DNA of 64,000 nt from Streptomyces sp. NRRL F-5126 (GTDB lineage: Bacteria; Actinomycetota; Actinomycetes; Streptomycetales; Streptomycetaceae): the NCBI RefSeq assembly GCF_000721265.1, contig NZ_JOFZ01000009.1, positions 124,001-188,000 on the forward strand, written 5' to 3'. Positions 61,338 through 64,000 of the stretch are shown here, piece by piece. The stretch's first letter is position 1; every line of letters begins with the position of its first letter. The position numbers and the translations under genes were made by a program. The notes under the pieces were generated by a model. The model made no database searches, was not told where the DNA came from, and was given only the letters and a program-made list of their open reading frames with translations.

Positions 61338-62161
61338 TGACGTCCTCACCAACCGGCGCGGCCCCCCGCCCTGATCGGGGCCGCGCGGCCGGCCCCCGTC
61401 CCGGTCCGCACGCTCCGGACTCCCCCGCCGTCCTCCTGTCCCGCGCCCGCCTGGTCATGTGGGACTTCGACGGACCCCTGTGCGACCTGTTCAGCGGCGT
61501 GCCCGCCCCGTCGGTCGCGGCCGAACTGCGCGGCTTCGTCGCCGGGCGCGGCCTCGACACGTCCGCCCTCGACGACACGGACGACCCGCTGGACGTCTGC
61601 TCGACCGTCCACCGGCTGTTCTCCGGGACGGCGGCGGGCACCGTCAACGCCGTACGTGCGGCGCTCGACCGGCTTGAGGCGAAGGCCGCCCGGCGCGCAC
61701 TGCCCACGCCCGGCGCGCGCGAACTGCTCGAACGACTGCGCGACATGGGCAGCCGCCAGGTGATCGTGTCGAACAACTCCCGCACGGCGGTGACCGCCTA
61801 CCTGCGCTCCCACGGCATGGAGCACTACTTCGCCGAGGTCGTCGGCCGGCCGGCCGACCCGGACAAGATGAAGCCCCATCCGCACAGCCTGGAGAAGGCC
61901 CTCACCACCACGCGCACCGATGCGGCGGACGCCCTGATGATCGGCGACTCGGCGGCCGACGCGTACGCCGCCGCCAAGGTCGGTGCCCTGTTCGTCGGCT
62001 ACTGCACGCGCCCGGAGAGGCGGGCCGTCCTGCTGGACGCCGGTGCGGAACACCTGACGGACGACCTCGCCGCGCTCGCCACGGCGGTCGGCGGGGTGAC
62101 AGGCAAGGGCGCGGGCCCCGATTTCCGTCCTTCCGGAGGCATGGCCCCTTCGCTACTCTGA
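61337..62161 (+). CDS. HAD-family hydrolase
   Basis: The 274-residue protein contains RLVMWDFDGPLCDLFSG (nucleophile D), RQVIVSNNSRTAV (motif II), DKMKPHPHSLEKAL (motif III lysine) and ADALMIGDSAADAYAA (motif IV), the full phosphoglycolate phosphatase-like set with a C1 cap. The ATG at 61337 shares a base with the GntR stop; a GTG at 61334 is also in frame. It is coupled to GntR and followed by an APH-type kinase. Confidence 0.88.
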   Translation: MTSSPTGAAPRPDRGRAAGPRPGPHAPDSPAVLLSRARLVMWDFDGPLCDLFSGVPAPSVAAELRGFVAGRGLDTSALDDTDDPLDVCSTVHRLFSGTAAGTVNAVRAALDRLEAKAARRALPTPGARELLERLRDMGSRQVIVSNNSRTAVTAYLRSHGMEHYFAEVVGRPADPDKMKPHPHSLEKALTTTRTDAADALMIGDSAADAYAAAKVGALFVGYCTRPERRAVLLDAGAEHLTDDLAALATAVGGVTGKGAGPDFRPSGGMAPSLL

Positions 62162-62238
62162 GAACGAAGGTCGGTGGAGCGGCCCCGCGGCGGGGCGCTG
62201 CGTCGGGGGACCTTCCGTCGAGAGAGTGCGGGAGCCGT

Positions 62239-63375
62239 ATGCGCGAGGTCTCCGAACGCCCGGTCGACACCTGGGATGCGCTGTTCCGGTCGATCGGCAC
62301 GGGAGCCGAACCCCTCACCGGGTACTACCACTTCAACTACGGCGTCGCGCTGCCCGCCGCGCTCGCCGGCGCGGTGGCCCTCCCGGCGGGCACGCCCGTG
62401 AAGCTGCGCGTGCCCATCCCGCGCGCGCCGCAGTTCAACCTGCGGATCTGGCCGGAGAGCGAACTGCTCGCGGCCGTCCAGGGCAGGGTCACGGGTGCGC
62501 CGCGGGTGCTGGCGCAGCGTGCCGCCTTCAGCGTCCACTCGTTCGCGGACGGCGACTCGATGCTGGCCGCGGGCGGCGCGGGCGGCGCCGTGCCCCGCGC
62601 GCAGATCGAGCGTGTCGGCGGTCTGCTGCGGCAGACGGTCGCGGTGCCGCGCGGCGTGCTGCCGCCGCTGCCGCCCGGCTGGCCCGCGGACGGCGACTGC
62701 GACGGATTCCTGCACGCCCTCGTCGACTTCGCCGAGTGCGAGGTCAAGGACGGGAACGGGCACGCGTTCCGCGACCTGTTCGCCGCGCTCGGCGTTCCCG
62801 GCGACGCGTTCGCCCGGGTGCGGGCGCGGGCCGGGTCGATGGGGCGCCGGCCCTTCGTCCTGGTCCATACCGACGTGCACCGGGGCAACCTCATCGTCGG
62901 CGCCGACGGCGGCCTCGCCCTGATCGACTGGGAGTTGGCCCTGTACGGCGACCCCGTGTACGAGCTCGCCACCCACCTCTCCCGGATGCGCTACACGCGC
63001 CGCGTCGAGCGGCGGGCGGCGTACCGGGCGTGGCGTGCGGCGGTCGAGGACGGCTGCCCCGGCGCGCTCGCGGGCCACCGGCACGCGCTGTCGGTGTACC
63101 TCGGCCTCGAAGCCGTCCAGTCGCTCTGCACGGACGTCATACGGGGCATGTACGTGCTGACGCGATCCCCGGACGACCCGTCGGTGGCGCGGGCGGTGGC
63201 GGCGCGGATCCACACCGTCCTGCACGCGGCGCGCGGCCCGGCGGGGCTCGGGCGCGTGCCCGACGCCGAACGCGTTTCGGCGGTGTGCCTGGAGTGGCTG
63301 CGCTGCCGTGGCGGCCGGGGCCGCGGCGCGTGTCGGCACGGCCGCGCCGACGACGGGGCCTGGTCGGCGGCCTGA
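62239..63375 (+). CDS. APH-family phosphotransferase
   Basis: The 378-residue protein has a kinase-like fold: a lysine-bearing N-terminal lobe (YYHFNYGVALPAALAG, KLRVPIPRAPQFNLRIW) and the catalytic loop FVLVHTDVHRGNLIVG with D and N, followed by LALIDWELALYGDPVYELATHL (the D-x-E metal site). It phosphorylates a small molecule; aminoglycoside, choline or other kinases share these motifs. A Gly/Arg/His-rich tail of about 30 residues closes it. It is third in the GntR-HAD-APH set, 77 bases after the HAD gene. Confidence 0.85.
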   Translation: MREVSERPVDTWDALFRSIGTGAEPLTGYYHFNYGVALPAALAGAVALPAGTPVKLRVPIPRAPQFNLRIWPESELLAAVQGRVTGAPRVLAQRAAFSVHSFADGDSMLAAGGAGGAVPRAQIERVGGLLRQTVAVPRGVLPPLPPGWPADGDCDGFLHALVDFAECEVKDGNGHAFRDLFAALGVPGDAFARVRARAGSMGRRPFVLVHTDVHRGNLIVGADGGLALIDWELALYGDPVYELATHLSRMRYTRRVERRAAYRAWRAAVEDGCPGALAGHRHALSVYLGLEAVQSLCTDVIRGMYVLTRSPDDPSVARAVAARIHTVLHAARGPAGLGRVPDAERVSAVCLEWLRCRGGRGRGACRHGRADDGAWSAA

Positions 63376-63532
63376 AAGGACACTGCGGGGCGGGCCGTCG
63401 AGGTACCGCAGGAGTGAATGTTGCCGTGCACGGCCCGCGACCGGCCGGACACCCCCGATGATGGGGAACGTCCCATGGCCGCGTCCGGGGACAGCAGACG
63501 GATACGGATCGAGCGACGGTGGGATTACGCAC

Positions 63533-64000
63533 ATGACGGCGGAGGCCGACACGCAGCAGGAACGCGCCACGGGACGGGTGTGGGTGGTACGGCTCGACCC
63601 CCACGGCCGCCTGGCCGCCGGGGCGGTCCGGCTCTCCTGCTCCCGCCCGGCCTGCGACGACCAGCGCTTTTCCAGTACCGCGGAGGGGCGCAGGGCCGCG
63701 GTCGAGCACGTCAACCTGCACCTGTCCCGCATCCGCGAGGGCGGCGGACCGCGCGGCGGCGTCTGGTGCGGGTGCCGGGCCGCCGACTGCGCCTGGCACA
63801 CGGCCGACGCCCCCGACGGGCGGCACGGCGGCGCGGCACGGCCCGCTGCGGGCGCCGTGCGGTGCGGGGGCCCGGTGGTCCTGACGGTGTACGCGGACCG
63901 CGCCGGGCGGCTGTGGCGCATCGCGGAGACGTGCGCGCGCTGCGCGGCGGCCATTCCCGAGTGCCGGGTGCTCGACACCGCCCCGCCACCGGCGCGAGCG
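63533..64000 (+). CDS. Cysteine-rich hypothetical protein (partial, 3' end outside)
   Basis: The frame from the ATG at 63533 is open to the window end (156 codons shown). It reads GRVWVVRLDPHGRLAAGAV, then LSCSRPACDDQRFSSTAEG, VWCGCRAADCAWHTADAP, VRCGGPVVLTVYADRAG and ETCARCAAAIPECRVLD. The C-x4-C, C-x-C-x4-C and C-x2-C groups suggest zinc-finger knuckles. Third positions are strongly G or C. I do not recognise a family. Confidence 0.65.
   Translation, partial: MTAEADTQQERATGRVWVVRLDPHGRLAAGAVRLSCSRPACDDQRFSSTAEGRRAAVEHVNLHLSRIREGGGPRGGVWCGCRAADCAWHTADAPDGRHGGAARPAAGAVRCGGPVVLTVYADRAGRLWRIAETCARCAAAIPECRVLDTAPPPARA

Overview
The window is a piece of a linear-chromosome-type actinobacterial genome, most likely Streptomyces or a close relative in the Streptomycetaceae. 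The evidence is the very high G+C content, the near-total use of G or C in third codon positions, and a set of genes typical of the Streptomyces core chromosome: msiK, phoR-phoP with divergent phoU, carD-ispD-ispF-cysS-rlmB, phosphoglycerate mutase, a nur-type Fur protein, ygfZ, dtd and rsiG. No CRISPR array, rRNA operon or complete insertion sequence is visible.

Region 1 (1-24.5 kb) is accessory metabolism and regulation. A four-gene leftward operon carries a lone sensor-type membrane protein, a histidine kinase, a NarL-type regulator and a membrane glycosyltransferase. It is followed by glucarate dehydratase, an LPXTG-like surface protein, a GNAT enzyme, and a CGNR regulator divergent from an AhpD-like protein. 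The most unusual part here is a divergent locus at 9.4-13.8 kb: a cysteine-containing ArsR-like regulator faces an operon of GTP cyclohydrolase I, an FAD pyridine-nucleotide reductase, a FolP2-type dihydropteroate synthase homologue and a RibD-C-type reductase. It looks like a self-contained, regulated pterin or folate-like module. Next come an HD-domain/RidA/MFS operon facing a GlxA-type activator, an OmpR-type two-component pair, a secreted alpha/beta hydrolase, a DsbA-like protein with a coupled 55-residue partner, an HxlR/azoreductase pair, and a heptanucleotide tandem repeat running into the stop codon of a GNAT gene.

Region 2 (24.7-29.4 kb) is the best candidate for an undescribed system. 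A two-TM membrane protein and a TIR-NTPase (STAND/NB-ARC-like) protein are adjacent, read in the same direction, and share a C-terminal domain that I cannot name. A small ORF containing a ten-C tract ends on the TIR gene's start codon. Two Nudix genes, a truncated gene remnant and a tRNA-Thr gene (minus strand) bound the segment. Its codon use is visibly less GC3-biased than the flanks, so it resembles a small defence-type island beside a tRNA.

Region 3 (29.4-59.8 kb) is mostly core chromosome: msiK (shared ATPase of sugar ABC transporters), a nucleotidyltransferase, a DoxX membrane protein, a sulfotransferase/GT2 pair, rlmB, cysS, ispDF, carD, a lipoprotein, the Pho regulon switch with a candidate PHO box, a cysteine-rich miniprotein, two SDR loci with AraC and MarR regulators, gpmA, DsrE, a 33-residue membrane miniprotein, nitrobindin-like protein, nur, ygfZ, dtd, rsiG, an asparaginase and an Eis-like acetyltransferase. 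Several convergent pairs are separated by near-perfect hairpins.

Region 4 (59.8-64 kb) has two small tandem membrane proteins, an A/T-rich promoter region, and a coupled GntR regulator/HAD phosphatase/APH-type kinase set, then a cysteine-rich protein that runs off the window. This arrangement recalls the regulatory edge of actinomycete integrative elements, though no integrase or att site is in view.
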